Source of the DNA: Laguncularia racemosa
Taxonomy: Eukaryota; Streptophyta; Magnoliopsida; Myrtales; Combretaceae
NCBI GenBank assembly: GCA_037954665.1
Contig: JBBMOL010000289.1
Coordinates: 620,001 to 684,000 of the forward strand
DNA: 64,000 nucleotides
Direction: 5' to 3'
The position numbers and the translations under genes are program-made. Positions 23,880 through 35,498 of the stretch are shown here, piece after piece (the first letter of the stretch is position 1; each line of letters begins with the position of its first letter). Below the pieces are notes generated by a model. The model searched no databases. It saw nothing but the letters and a program-made list of their open reading frames with translations, and had not been told where the DNA came from.

Positions 23880-25760
23880 TATGTAGTATGGATGTTCCAG
23901 GGCTTAGTTATGTGAGAGATGATCTTGTTGATTGGTTTGAGGTTGACACTATTCAAGAGCACCTCAATTATTGCGAGCCACTACAGTCATTAGATACATT
24001 GGAGGATGAAGCAAGTGATGATTTATCTAATGAGTAGCATGAAGAACCTTCTAATGAGAATATGTAAGAGGATAATTCATTAGAGCATGACATAGAGCCT
24101 AGCCATAAGGATGTTTATAAAGGAACCCATTACGAGCTAATTTAGCAAAGCACGAGTTGTAATCTTGTTTTAGAATTACATGACATTTACAATGTACCAC
24201 AAGGAGACAATGTACGATTGTTATCCGAAGACTTCACTTTAGCACATCGCCACTCTTCTCCCTTATGCTATCCCAAAGCTGGAGGTAAAGCTTGGTTAAA
24301 AGTGTCATTAGAGATACGATGAAAGGTGACTAGCGCGGTTGTGGTGAGTTGTTTCCTTTTTACTCTTGATTTTATTTTACATTATGATGCAAAACAAAGA
24401 TTCATCCATTCCCATCAATTTTTTTACATTTGCAAGGAAAGTTTGATCTTAGCCTGGAAAATGATCCACGGTGGCCAATGATATTTCGCAGGATCGCTGG
24501 TAGAATATACAGTGAGTTGCGATATCAACTGAAATGAAAGTATAAGGAGTATGGTGAGGGTGAGAAAGCACGTCAAAAAGTACCGAAGGGCTTACTTCAC
24601 CGACTAGATAATTGGGTTTCTTTATGTGACTTTTTTTTATAATGACCCCCATCATCAGGTAATTCGCTTATTTAATACCTATTGTTTGTGTTTACATGTA
24701 ATAGTGTGGTTATTTTCCTTTTCATTTAGAAGTGTTCTTCAGTCAACAAAATCAATCGAGAAAAGCTACAATATAACCACACTATCAGCATGAAATCATT
24801 CATGAATATTCAACTTAGTAAGGTATGGAAAAAAATCCCTAGTTGCTTATTATTATTTGTGATGATATGATCATTTACTTCAAAGATTATTATTTTTGTC
24901 GACAATGGATACAATTTATATCTTCGTATGAACTTGTTTTACTATAATATATTAGGGATTATTAGAGATGGGAACATTTGAACACAACCACAAGAAAAAA
25001 AAAAAGGTGAATCATCTAAATCGGTGAATTCTATTGCGCCAGATAAACATGTAAGTTATATATCATCAATTTTTAGGTTTTTTTTAACCATTGTAACTTA
25101 CTAAAGATTCTTTTTCCTTTTTCTCATTATTTTTCTTATAACTATATTTTACATGATTTAGAGAGCTATGGTGGAATCATACGAGCAAAATTTGCAACAA
25201 TCTCAATCATCCGATCAGACGCCGAAAACATAAGTTGAGATCATGAGAGAGATCTTAGGTCATAAGGTCAGATATAGTTGTGGTTTGGGCTATGGTGGCC
25301 CTAAACCACCTTCATCTCATCCGAGATCCCTTTTCTTTGTCATTTTGCACCTATGCTATCTAATAAACAAGTGACAAGGTTGGAAGACAAAATATCCACA
25401 TTGGAAGATATTGTTGCTCAACAAAAACAACTACTTGATCATTTTTTAGCACAACAACAATAGTTTTTTGCTTTGCAGCAGCAGTAGCTTTCACATCTAT
25501 TGAGCACCTCACCATCAGTACAACCAATCCAATCATCATTGCAATCATCACCCTTTTTTGGTGGGTTTGGCATTAGGAATATTCCATTAGCTCCATTTAT
25601 TACACCATTAGGTGGATCCTCACAAAAACCATCACACCCACAATCCCCAATGTAGCCATAGGTTAGACATCCACAATCTTTCTTTCCAGCTTCATTCTAT
25701 AGCTTCCTCAATGCCCAACAACAGCAACCACAACCTCTAGTAGACAAACATTAGTGATTG
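23880..25760 (+). pseudogene. Second CACTA gene, transposase_24/TNP1-like, decayed
   Basis: The readable core is KFDLDLENDPRWPMIFRRIA at about 24440-24500, followed across introns or frameshifts by a segment with SSVNKINREKLQYNHT (about 24730-24785), REILGHKVRYSCGLGYGG and a Gln-rich C-terminal coil. This order matches the plant transposase_24 family found downstream of TNP2 in CACTA elements. An acidic stretch (23930-24110) precedes it. Several stops occur and intron limits are not certain. Confidence 0.7.
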
Positions 25761-26309
25761 ATTTAATAGTTTATGTACTACATCGCTAGAGTAGACCATA
25801 TTAGCTAATTTTTGTGTTTATCTACTAGCCTTTTTTTTTTTTTTTTGGCTAGATATCATATCGCTTGTTAGCCAAGTACTACATCACTTTTTTTTTGTTG
25901 GATCTCATGTGATGTGTATTTTTTTTTTTTTGAACTTTGATGGATATTTATGGTTAAATGTTTGATTGGTTGTTTTTTTTGTTTTGGGAATGAATGGTGC
26001 ATAGTGCAAAACCACATTTGTGATAGATTGGGGCAAGTTTTTTCTTTTTGTCTTATCTTATTACATTTTACGAGGATTCATTTCTTGTAAACATTGGGTA
26101 TTACGAGAAACTTTCCCTCATTCCACATAAATTCTCCTCCTTTTTTACTGATGGAGGATGTTAGTTTTTATTGACTTGATGAAGATATTGTATCACATGG
26201 CTGAAGAATATATATTTTGTATGAAATGTTTTTTTTTTTTTCGTAAAAAATTGCATAAGGGAAAATTGCATTCTATGACAAATCATTTGTCATAAACACA
26301 AAAAAAAAA

Positions 26310-26800
26310 AATTTTCCACAATTCATTTGTCATAAATATGATATTGCCACATTTTGATTTCTTGTAAATTTCCACAATTGATTTCTCCTACCACAATTTG
26401 ATTCCCTGCAAATCCCTAATTGCCACAATTTGATTTCTCATAAATGCCTTGTTGCCACAATTTCATTCCTCACAATTGCTTTATTGCTACAATTTTATTC
26501 TTCGCAATTACCTTATTGCCACAATTTTTTTCATAGAAAATTCTCATAAATGGTTTGTCACAAATGCTTTATTGCGACAATTTCAATATGCCTCTTTACT
26601 TTTTCCAACCATCAACTTTTTCTAACAACTTTTTTTTTTCTCAAAAATGCTATTACCGCTTCTCGCAAATACTTTTTCCAAGTGTGAGACTGTCTTCCTC
26701 GCAAATTTGTCAAAGTTAGCGGGCCTATTGCGATAATTTCCTTTCGAGAATGTAAATTCTTATAATCGATTTATTGCCACAAATTTTTAAGCTTTTGCGT
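26310..26800. repeat. CACTA right subterminal repeat array
   Basis: Variants of TTGCCACAATTTGATT occur about nine times at irregular spacing, for example near 26371, 26390, 26410, 26452, 26515, 26570 and 26771. In En/Spm elements such subterminal motifs bind the element's own DNA-binding protein; that role is inferred here. Confidence 0.7.
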
Positions 26801-26830
26801 CAAAAATGTTTCCCCACATTTGTTGTAGTG

Positions 26831-26833
26831 TTA
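26831..26833. repeat. TTA target site duplication, right
   Basis: It follows TTGTAGTG at the CACTA right end and matches 16270-16272. Confidence 0.85.
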
Positions 26834-27648
26834 TTTAAACATGTAGCAATTTATTTGTGATTGAATTGACCATTGACCAATCCCTGTTCCTTTAATTATA
26901 GAATATTTTATACACCTATAATTTTGAGCTTTATTTTACTCCTTTTAAGAAACATGTTAGATCCGGGATATCCCGATTTAATTAAATGGGACAATAATTT
27001 TTCATTTCAAATATATAAAATCAGAATTTCGATCAAATCATACATTGCAATATACTTTTAGTACCAATTAATCTTTTTTTATCTAAATGAATAGTATATT
27101 TAAACATGTGTAGATCGCTTTATTAAATCTTCAAGGACTTAACATATGGACATTGAGAATGACACAAATATAAAGTATATATACAGAATTTCATTGTAAC
27201 TCAATATAAACATAAAGAATTTAATTAAAGGATTTATTAATTGAATTTTCATTCAAACTAAAGACTTCTAGAGCAATCACCCCTAAAGCAAATATACTAT
27301 CTTTTAAATATATTTTCACATGTGCAATTTAAGTGATAGAGAGATCGATTAAACCCCCTTTTCTTTCGTTATTTTATGTACTCTTTACACTACATCTAAA
27401 TTATTAACTACAAAAATCCTCTACTCAAATCCAAACACATTTATGAAAATTTTTTTCAAGGTAAATCGCCCTTATATTCCTCCTCGCCACTCTTTATAAT
27501 TTGCCTAAACATTTCATTTAGGGATATTTTAGTAATTACAATAATTTTCTAACCACCCATGTCTACTCTCTTTATGTTACATGTAATATTGCTTATTAGA
27601 ATTGTAACAAGATAGCCCATATTAATACTATAAAAATAACCACTCAAA
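26834..27648. other. Continuation of the duplicated flank of copy A
   Basis: No gene. The part at about 27450-27560 (CCCTTATATTCCTCCTCGCC and following) resembles 40620-40700 upstream of copy B, so this was next to 16272 before the CACTA insertion. Confidence 0.6.
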
Positions 27649-27653
27649 AATAA

Positions 27654-27900
27654 TGTCAAATGATCATACCCATATTGCTGCTACAATCTACCGCCATTGC
27701 AATGATATGTTCAAGAACAAAACAGAGAACTTGAATAGAATAGAGAGATCAAGAAAATAGGAAGTAACCAACTAGATTGCTTAAGAATTAGTTGAAATTG
27801 TTATAAGGTGCTATTTATAGTAAAACTATACAAGAACGACAACCAATAAATAAAAGACGTGTAAAACATAAATATAAAAAATCTCAGCATATTTCCATAT
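27654..27900 (-). repeat. 3' LTR of the minus-strand copia element
   Basis: It matches 32395-32625 along its length. On the minus strand the start is TATGGAAATATGC where the partner has TGTGCAAATATGC, so the terminal TG has changed to TA. Confidence 0.88.
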
Positions 27901-27929
27901 CCCCCCCGTAAGTGGGAGCTTCGCGAAGT

Positions 27930-28460
27930 CCCAACTAGCTACATAAACACTAGAAATGTGAAACACCAACAGGTTTAGTAAGAATGTTCATAACCTAGAG
28001 GAAGGATGGAACTTGTTTGGTATAAAGAAATCCTGAGTTGATGTGACCTTAGATGAAATGCACATCAATGTCAATATGCTTAGTTCGTCTATGAAGGCAA
28101 AGATTACTGGCTATCATGAGAGTAGACTTATTATCGCATGCAAGAGAGATAGGAACATGAATCAGAAGCTGTAAGTAACGCAAAATGAAAGAAACCCAAA
28201 GTAATTCCTTGGTTGCTGCAGCAAGACTTCTATACTCAACTTCAGTAGTAGAAGTAGAGACTGCAGGTTATTTCTTAGACTTCCAGGCAACTAAAGCATG
28301 TCTAAGCATGACACAATATCCTGAAATTGATTTTCTATGTAAGTGAGAAGAACCCTAATTAGCATAAGAAAATCCCCATAAGTCAGCAACATTATTAGCT
28401 GGATGAAATAGACCAAGTGAAGTCATTCCTTTTGAGTAAGGAAGAAGATGAAATAAAGTA
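27930..28460 (-). pseudogene. Copia RNase H remnant (minus-strand element)
   Basis: On the minus strand the sequence reads TEVEYRSLAAATKELLWVS, then ISLACDNKSTLMIASN and RTKHIDIDVHFI, the last two catalytic segments of copia RNase H, with the Asp of CDNK kept. A stop follows and the tail continues to the polypurine tract. Confidence 0.85.
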
Positions 28461-28699
28461 AGAAGGTGTAGCTATTGAGGTTGAGAAATATATTAACTAA
28501 GCCAATATAAAGCATAAGAAATATTAGGTCATGTATGTGCAATACAAAGAAGTCGACCTAGTAAGCATTGGTAATAAAATGGATTAAGAAGAAGATCACC
28601 AACAACAACATCTAGTTGTAGCCGAGATGAGAAAGGACTTATCATCAGTTTGACACCTATAAGACCAGCATCTTGCAAAACATCTAAGATGAATTTCCA

Positions 28700-29420
28700 T
28701 TTATTAAGAAGAATACCCTAATTTGTATGACAGATCTCTAAACCAAGAAGAAAAGTGTTAAAACCAAGGTTTTTTATAGTAAAAGCCTTATCTAACTTGT
28801 GCTTAACATGTGAAATAAAAGTCTCATCAGAACTAGCAATCAACATATAGGAGAACAAAAACACTTCCAGTGGAACTGTGATAAGAAAACAAAGAATAGT
28901 CATGTGGTGATTGAGTAAAACCAAGAGTAAACTGAACCTTAGAGACTACCAAATTCCATTGGCAAGAAGCTTGCTTAAGCCCATAAATCAACTTCTTCAA
29001 ATGACACACCTGACCTGGTAAAGCTTTATCATATCCATCCGGTGGAATCATATATATATCCTCATCAAGAGTTCCATTTAGAAAAGCATTGTTGACATCA
29101 ATTTGATGTAAAGGCTAACCATAAATTGCAGCTAAGGCAAGGAGTATGCGAACTGTACCCATTTTGACAACAGAGGAAAAAGTGTCATAATAATCTTCCC
29201 CTTCAATTTATGTAAGCCCTTTAGCAACGAGTCGAGCTTTATAGCATTGTATAGTTCCATCTAGGTGGCATTTGATTTAGTAAACACATTTAGAACTAAT
29301 TGCCTTCTTACCAGTAGGTAGAGATGACAATTCTTATGTCTAATTAAGTTCAAGAGCATTAAGTTCAAATTGCATAGCCTCTTGCCATTCCTTTTGTTGG
29401 GATGGTTCAAAATAGTTAAA
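28700..29420 (-). pseudogene. Copia reverse transcriptase remnant (minus-strand element)
   Basis: Recognisable segments are AFLNGTLDEDIYMIPPDGYD, HLKKLIYGLKQASCQWN, VLLYVDC (the YVDD box, broken by a frameshift at about 28835) and HKLDKAFTIKNLGFNTFLLG. The first Asp of the box remains but the frame is lost right after it. Confidence 0.87.
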
Positions 29421-29899
29421 TGGTACATGATTGACTAACACATTAGTTAATGAGGCTACAAAATCACATGGATAAGTATGAAAATTGTATATGTCAAAGA
29501 GAGAATATGGGTTTAGAGTTAGAGATTTTGGTGCTGAGGTAGTAGTAGAATGTGCAATAGCTAGATTATGGTTAGAATATGCTACATATACAAAATCTTG
29601 AAGCCACTGAGGAGGTTTAGTTTGTCTAGCTAATCGATGTAATCCTAATGAAGAGGAATGGATGGGCTAATCACAAGAATCATTTGATAGACTAGGAGGA
29701 AGAATTTCAAATCGATAAAAAAGAATAGGTGAATCTACAAAAGACAAACTGCAAGGTGATATAAGAGATTGTGCACTAGGAACAAAAGAATCCTATGCTA
29801 TAGAAGGACATGCTAATTGAGACAAACATGGAGAAGAAGGTGGCTTAAACCAAACATAAGGCTTTGGAAAAGAGAAACTTGGATTAGAAACAACATGAT

Positions 29900-30920
29900 C
29901 CTTGAAAGGAAAAATGTTCTCAAAGAATAACATCTCGAGAAATGAAGATTTGTTTGTAGGACAAATCATAGACCTTATATCCTTTTTGCCTTTGTGCATA
30001 TCCTAGAAAGATACACCAAATTCCTCTTGCATCAAATTTATCACTAGGACAAGGATGCTTAGCTGTAAAACATAAGTCTCCCATAACTCTCAAGTGGTCA
30101 TATGTTGGAGGACAACCAAACAACATCTCATAAGGTGTTTTCCTGTTCAGACTTGCCATTAGCATTTTATTTGTTATGTTGTTGTGAGAACACACTTACC
30201 CCAAAATTCTTTAGGCAAATTAGCATAAAGTCAAAGACCATGAGAAGTAAATAGGAGATGGCTATGTTTCCTTTCCACTCAACCATTTTGTTAAGGTGTA
30301 TATATAGTGGTTCATTGGTGTATGGTGCCTAGTTGAGAGAAAAGAGATTTACACAAGCTTGACAAAAATTCAAATACATTATCCATCCTCACAAACTTTG
30401 GGATGATTTGGAAATGATTTGAGTCATAACAAAGAATTCTTGAAGGACATAAGGTGTTTAACTCTTATGATGCAATAAGAAAGTCTAAGTAGAATTAGTA
30501 AAATCATCTACTACCGTTAAAAAGAACCTAGCTCCAAATAGAGAAGAAATACAATAAGCCCCCCAAATATCAATATGTAAGAGTTTAAAAGCAAACTTGG
30601 TAACATGATCACTACAAGAGAATGGAAGTCTATGGACCTTAGCTTCTTAACAAGCATTACAAAGGAAATTCCCAAAGTCAAAATGCTTACAAGAATTCAT
30701 ATATTGTATTTTGGATACAGAATTATGACCCATTCTTGCATGGATCAAACAAAGCCCATTTATGGCTTCATAAGGAACACAATTACACATTGAAAGACAA
30801 GGAACAAAATTATTCATATCAGCTAGACTAGAAGCCTCCTTGAGCTCTTCAAATTGAAGTATATACAATCCATTTACAACCTTAGCTATTGCCACTATTG
30901 TGTTCAAGCTCTAGTCTTAA
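29900..30920 (-). pseudogene. Copia integrase remnant (minus-strand element)
   Basis: The zinc-binding start is ARMGHNSVSKIQYM followed by C-N-A-C (30650-30740). The C-terminal part (29920-30195) includes NRKTPYEMLFGCPPTYDHLR and ARGIWCIFLGYAQRQKGYKV, typical of copia integrase ends. The core between them is full of stops. Confidence 0.87.
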
Positions 30921-30999
30921 AATGTACATTGAAATGAAGTGAAGATAGTAGCAAGATGTTATTCTTGTAATAAACAGGAACGGACAACAACTTGTGAGT

Positions 31000-32380
31000 A
31001 AATTGAGGAACCCAGAAGACATTTCGAATGGTGAGTAATGGTGAAATGTTAACGGAGCCTACTTTATTCATTGGTATAGTCTTTCTATCTGGCAAACTAA
31101 CAATGATTGGATGAATAAGATCACAAATATTATGTGAAAGATTATAAAAAGGGGTCATGTGATTTATAGCCTTGGTGTCAACAATCTATGAATTAATATA
31201 ACTGCTAGAAGCATTCAAACAAAAATGAGGAGCAAGAGTACCTGCAAACTGAACATGATTAACCATAGCATTGCTCTGTTGCCCTTTCTCCTTCATCATC
31301 TTGAACATTTCCTAGCAAACAATTTAGATCATCTGCTGATCTGGATGTTTAAACTGTTGTTCTTCATCAACTACTACTCCAGGAACATGATCAAATGGAG
31401 AACCAAGCAAATTAGACTTCACAACATTCACACTTGACCAAGAATTAAAAGAAGACTTTCCTTTTTCTTTAAACCAATTGGGGTAACCAATGATTTGGAA
31501 ACAATTGTCAACAACATGTCCTTTAGTTCGACAATGTGTACAATAGCCTATTTTTCCCTTTCTGTGTTTCTAGTACAAAATCCCTTCCTCTAATTTTAAA
31601 GGCTACACTATCACTGTCCACTGGAAACATTCCCATAACCTGCATTTGTTTTTCTATCTATTGAATCAAATAGAAGGCCTTGTTGACAATAGGCATCGAG
31701 TCCATGAAAAGTATTTGATTTCGAACTCCATCATGCAGTTCATTTAGTCCCATGAAAAATTGCATCATCTTACTCTTGGATTCATACACTACAAACTTCT
31801 CCTTAAGTCTGCAAGTACAATACTCCATTCTTCCATAAGTACACTCTGGAAATCCATGTAATTGTTGCAACTCATCCTAGCACTTCTTGAGTTTATTGTA
31901 ATAAACTCTAATGTTGTGATTATGTTGTTTCAAATTGCTGATTTCATGTTGTAACTAAAACACCAGAGGTCCATTAAAGACACTATACTACTCAGTAGTC
32001 TCTTCCCATAGTTGTTTTGTTTATTGAGCATAAAGAAAGCTTTGTGCAATTTCACTAATCATCGAGTTAAGAATCTAGCAACTAACCATGTAATCACACC
32101 GCATCCATTTTACTAAATCAGACAAAGTCTCTAAAGGTTTATTAAGTGATCCATCTATAAAACCTAATTTCAATTTTGCACCTAGTCCCATCTTAATGGT
32201 TTCTACTCCAACCTAGATAATCGTTACCATTGAACATTAATGTTCCAATGTTCATATTGGGATTATTAGCACCAAACAAAAATAAAGGATTTGTAATGGA
32301 CAGATTGTCTACTACCAATGATGTAGCCCTAGACGTTGTACTCATGATTGAAAGCAAGAAGTGCAGAATTGTTACTTGTA
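31000..32380 (-). pseudogene. Copia gag and protease remnant (minus-strand element)
   Basis: A CCHC knuckle, C-T-H-C-x4-H-x4-C, lies at about 31545-31505 and is followed by CFQIIGYPNWF, a phrase seen after the knuckle in several plant copia gag proteins. A protease-like segment IVDTKAINHMT is at about 31185-31150, with DTKA in place of DSGA. Gag helices are readable at 31870-31658 (QFFMGLNELHDGVRNQILFM). Stops occur throughout. Confidence 0.82.
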
Positions 32381-32382
32381 AA

Positions 32383-32394
32383 GCTCTAATACCA
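32383..32394 (-). promoter_or_regulatory. Primer binding site of the minus-strand copia element
   Basis: TGGTATTAGAGC on the minus strand abuts the 5' LTR and matches the initiator-Met tRNA PBS at 11 of 12 bases. Confidence 0.87.
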
Positions 32395-32625
32395 TGTTAA
32401 AGGATCAGACTTGTATTGCTACTACAATCTACCACCATTGCAAGGATATGTTCACAACAAAATAGAGAACTTGAATAGCACAAAGAGATAAAGAAAATAG
32501 AAAGAAACTAATTGGATTGCTTAAGAATTAGTTAAAACTATTACAAGGTGCTATTTATAGTAAAACTGTACAGCAATAAAAGACCTGTAAAAAAATAAAT
32601 ATCAGCAATCTAGCATATTTGCACA
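32395..32625 (-). repeat. 5' LTR of the minus-strand copia element
   Basis: On the minus strand it starts TGTGCAAATATGC and ends CCTTTAACA; a TATA-like CTATAAATAG lies inside. Confidence 0.9.
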
Positions 32626-32630
32626 AATAA

Positions 32631-34250
32631 GATGTTAATAATCTGCTTGTTTCTTAATTAGGTAAAAATTAAAAAACTTCCTATAGACACTTGTGTAGAT
32701 TATGAATAGGATGTCTTTGCACACGATTATTATGTACACAAACATTATTTTATATAACTTAGTTGAAAACAATTAACTATACAGTGTAAACGTATATCAT
32801 AAAACAATAGTTCTTGTATATCATAATATATCTCATGATGGCTAATATTAATGGGTTCAAGATTTCATATAATTATTTTTTGACCCACAGAAGATTTTCC
32901 AAGTTGACACTAATCACGGAGGCCCTCATACATGTGTTTCTCGACTTAACGTGTGAACTGTCCGAGGAAAACCTAGGTGTGAACGTTCATTGAAAATTCT
33001 AAAATCTCGAAGAAAGCTTGCGATACATATGTGAACTCATAACTGGCCGCCAATATATATATATATATATAAATAAAAATAAAAATCGCTCGGATTATTA
33101 CATTACGAATACAATATGTGACATAGCATTGATGGCGTAAGACTACTATGCTCCTTATAGCATCGAGATGGATGTGAGCCCCAGGCTATATCCACAAAAA
33201 GACTTCTTCCATAGTGTGGAGCATTTGCGTGTCACGGGTGAGTGCAATTTTACTTTTTTAATCAACCAAACTATAAAATTATAGTTTAATTTTTTAAAGC
33301 TTTTGAAAAAATTTTAAATCATAAAATTTTAGTGTAATTTACGAATTAAATTATATTTTATAAACTAATAAAATATACTTACTTAAAATATAATCACATA
33401 CAAGTAATACTAAATTCACTTAATAACAACATGTGTTGATATCATAGAAGAGATTAATATAGTTAATAATCAAGTAATTAAAATTTTTAAATATATAATA
33501 CAACTAATTTATTCCTTAAACTAGTGTATAGTATACATATTTACTATATTTTAGTCATAAATTTTACATATATACACTTTTTAATAAGTATAAACAAAAA
33601 ATTCTTTTAAATATTATGTTATAACCAAAATAATTTTTTAGTTACAAGTAAAATATTATTATATATTTTTTAAAACGATTTGGTTCAAATTATCTCTTTC
33701 AGTAATTCATAAATTGTCGGTTTGGTTATGATTCATAATTTTTTAAACCAAATTACAATATATATATATATATTCGATTTTATTTGGTTTGGCTTGTAGA
33801 TTAATTTAGTTTTTCAATTTTTTTCCCACCTTTACCATGTGCATGCATATATTTTCAATGAGTACAATACAAAAAGGAAATTTGAAATTCGTCTATCTAA
33901 TCTCATGAAAATATTAATATTTATACTCTTAAACTATAAGAAAAAAAATATATATATATATATTGAATACCGTGATACCAAAAACTTATAATCATTTTGG
34001 TTGCTTTTCTCTAACTTTCTTTTTCTTTTTTTGTTCTTTTCCTTCTACCCTCGGTCCTATTTGATCTGACTGGTCCCAATGCTTGATGGGCACACGTATG
34101 CTAATTGAAAAATATGGAAGCTATTACTATTTTCATCAACTCCAAAAGACCTGCTATAAATTTTCCTAAATTATTTTATTTATCCTCATGGTTGATGTTG
34201 TTATTTAGAAGAAAACTTAAAAAAAAAATTAATGAAAGGTAGTAAAAATC
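32631..34250. other. Duplicated flank of copy A, then AT-rich non-coding DNA
   Basis: The stretch 32690-33160 is similar to 40880-41320: both contain TGTGAACTGTCCG, GTGAACTCATA and TGTGACATAGC followed by a TTGATG(G/A)CGTAA. It is the outer end of the duplicated bHLH segment. Beyond about 33200 no gene is seen; AT-rich runs lie at 33053-33071 and 33950-33962. Confidence 0.6.
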
Positions 34251-34960
34251 ACACAAATTGTGTTGCCTTTGGATATTGCTGATCCAATTAAATCGATCCC
34301 TTCAAATATGTTTAGCAATGATATTACTTTGTGGAGACTGTAACCTGAAGGAAATTTTGGGAGTGCAGCCACTCGTAATCCCTTTGGTAGTAAAAGACAA
34401 AACCCAGCTGACGTTTCATGGCACTGGAGTAATCAAATTCCTCCACACACTCTAATTTTGTGGCTAAAGATTAAGTTTTGCAAAAGAAGGGAATTTCACT
34501 AAAATCAAGGTGTTGGATCTGTCATAAAGGATGCATCTCTGTCAAACATCATTTCCTTGAATGTAATTTGACCAGGAATTTATGGATTAAGATCATGAAT
34601 CTCACTAATGTGCCTTCCAAGCTATGGAAAAGATGGGGCCTTTTGGCAACCCTTATAGACCAACAGTAGACGCTAACTTTTCAGTCGAATAGATTAGATT
34701 TAATTTTTTTTTTATTGTAATTACTAAAAAAAGAGAAAAAAGATCAGGTCTGCTTGCTGTTGCAGGAACAACCTTCTGGAATTTATGGAAGTGGAGTACC
34801 AATTGAAGCATGAAGGGATTGCTCAAGATTCGTCCGTTCATCAACATATTTTGTTTGATTTGTTCACGGCTTGTACGATGAAACCGGTCAGTTCTACAAA
34901 AGGATGGTTTAATTGTCAGCAGCTCTTACAATTTTTTTTTTTTTAGATTGGAACTGTTTC
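34250..34960 (+). pseudogene. LINE remnant: zinc-finger region after reverse transcriptase (zf-RVT)
   Basis: The frame at 34478-34669 reads RCWICHKGCISVKHHFLECN and then LWIKIMNL, matching the C-x2-C-x7-12-H-x4-C pattern of the zf-RVT domain after the RT of plant LINEs. It is followed, after stops, by a segment like GTTFWNLWKWSTN, the usual W-x-x-W helix. No RT or RNase H could be read. Confidence 0.65.
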
Positions 34961-34986
34961 GAAGTGTAAAAGCCCTAAACAGATTA

Positions 34987-35077
34987 CTTGGTCTCCTCCT
35001 AGTCAAAGTCGCTAAAAGCTTAATTGCCCCTTGCTTGGTCTCCTCCCAGTCTAAGTCGCTAAAAGCTTAATTGCAAT
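34987..35077. repeat. 47-bp tandem duplication
   Basis: CTTGGTCTCCTCC at 34987 and 35034 start two near-identical copies that both run through GTCGCTAAAAGCTTAATTGC. Confidence 0.85.
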
Positions 35078-35498
35078 GGAAGCTTTTTAGATGGAGTGGG
35101 TTAATTTGTAATGAATATGGTTTCTTTATTTTTGCATTCAGCATGTTGCTAATGAAGATTCAAATCGACAACTCGGAGCGATTGAAAGCGGTTTAAAACA
35201 TTGTGTATATATAGAAGGTTTTATGCATGTAGTAGGTCTACAAGCGAATTCTTCATTGCTATTTATGGATGAAAATAATAACAAAAAATAAAGAAAAAGT
35301 ATATATTTAATCTTTAAATTAAAAAATTTGAAAATATTGAAAATTTAAATTGAAAATAAAAATATTAAAAGTTTAGATAGTAAAATAAATAAATATTAAA
35401 ATTTAAAAATATACTTTCTCCAGAAATAAACTCTCAAATAACAATACACATATCACACCTACATACTGAAAATGCACCTAACTATATTTGTCCTTTCT

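Larger units (their letters stand above)
16273..26830 (+). mobile_element. CACTA (En/Spm, CMC superfamily) DNA transposon
   Basis: The left end is CACTACAAGAAACG and the right end, read in reverse complement, is CACTACAACAAATG (12 of 14 identical). TTA flanks both sides, the 3-bp duplication typical of CACTA elements. Inside, on the plus strand, are a decayed TNP2-type transposase and a second TNP1/transposase_24-like gene, and at the right end an array of subterminal repeats. A solo LTR (17236-19352) is nested inside; without it the element is about 8.4 kb. It lies in the upstream flank of bHLH copy A and is absent from the corresponding place near copy B. Confidence 0.93.
27654..32625 (-). 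mobile_element. Ty1/copia LTR retrotransposon, minus strand
   Basis: Two LTRs (32395-32625 and 27654-27900) flank gag, protease, integrase, RT and RNase H on the minus strand. PBS TGGTATTAGAGC lies at 32394-32383 and the polypurine tract GGGGGGGA at 27908-27901. AATAA flanks both ends (27649-27653 and 32626-32630). The LTRs differ at roughly 15% plus small indels by eye, so it is old. All coding parts carry stops or frameshifts. Confidence 0.92.
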
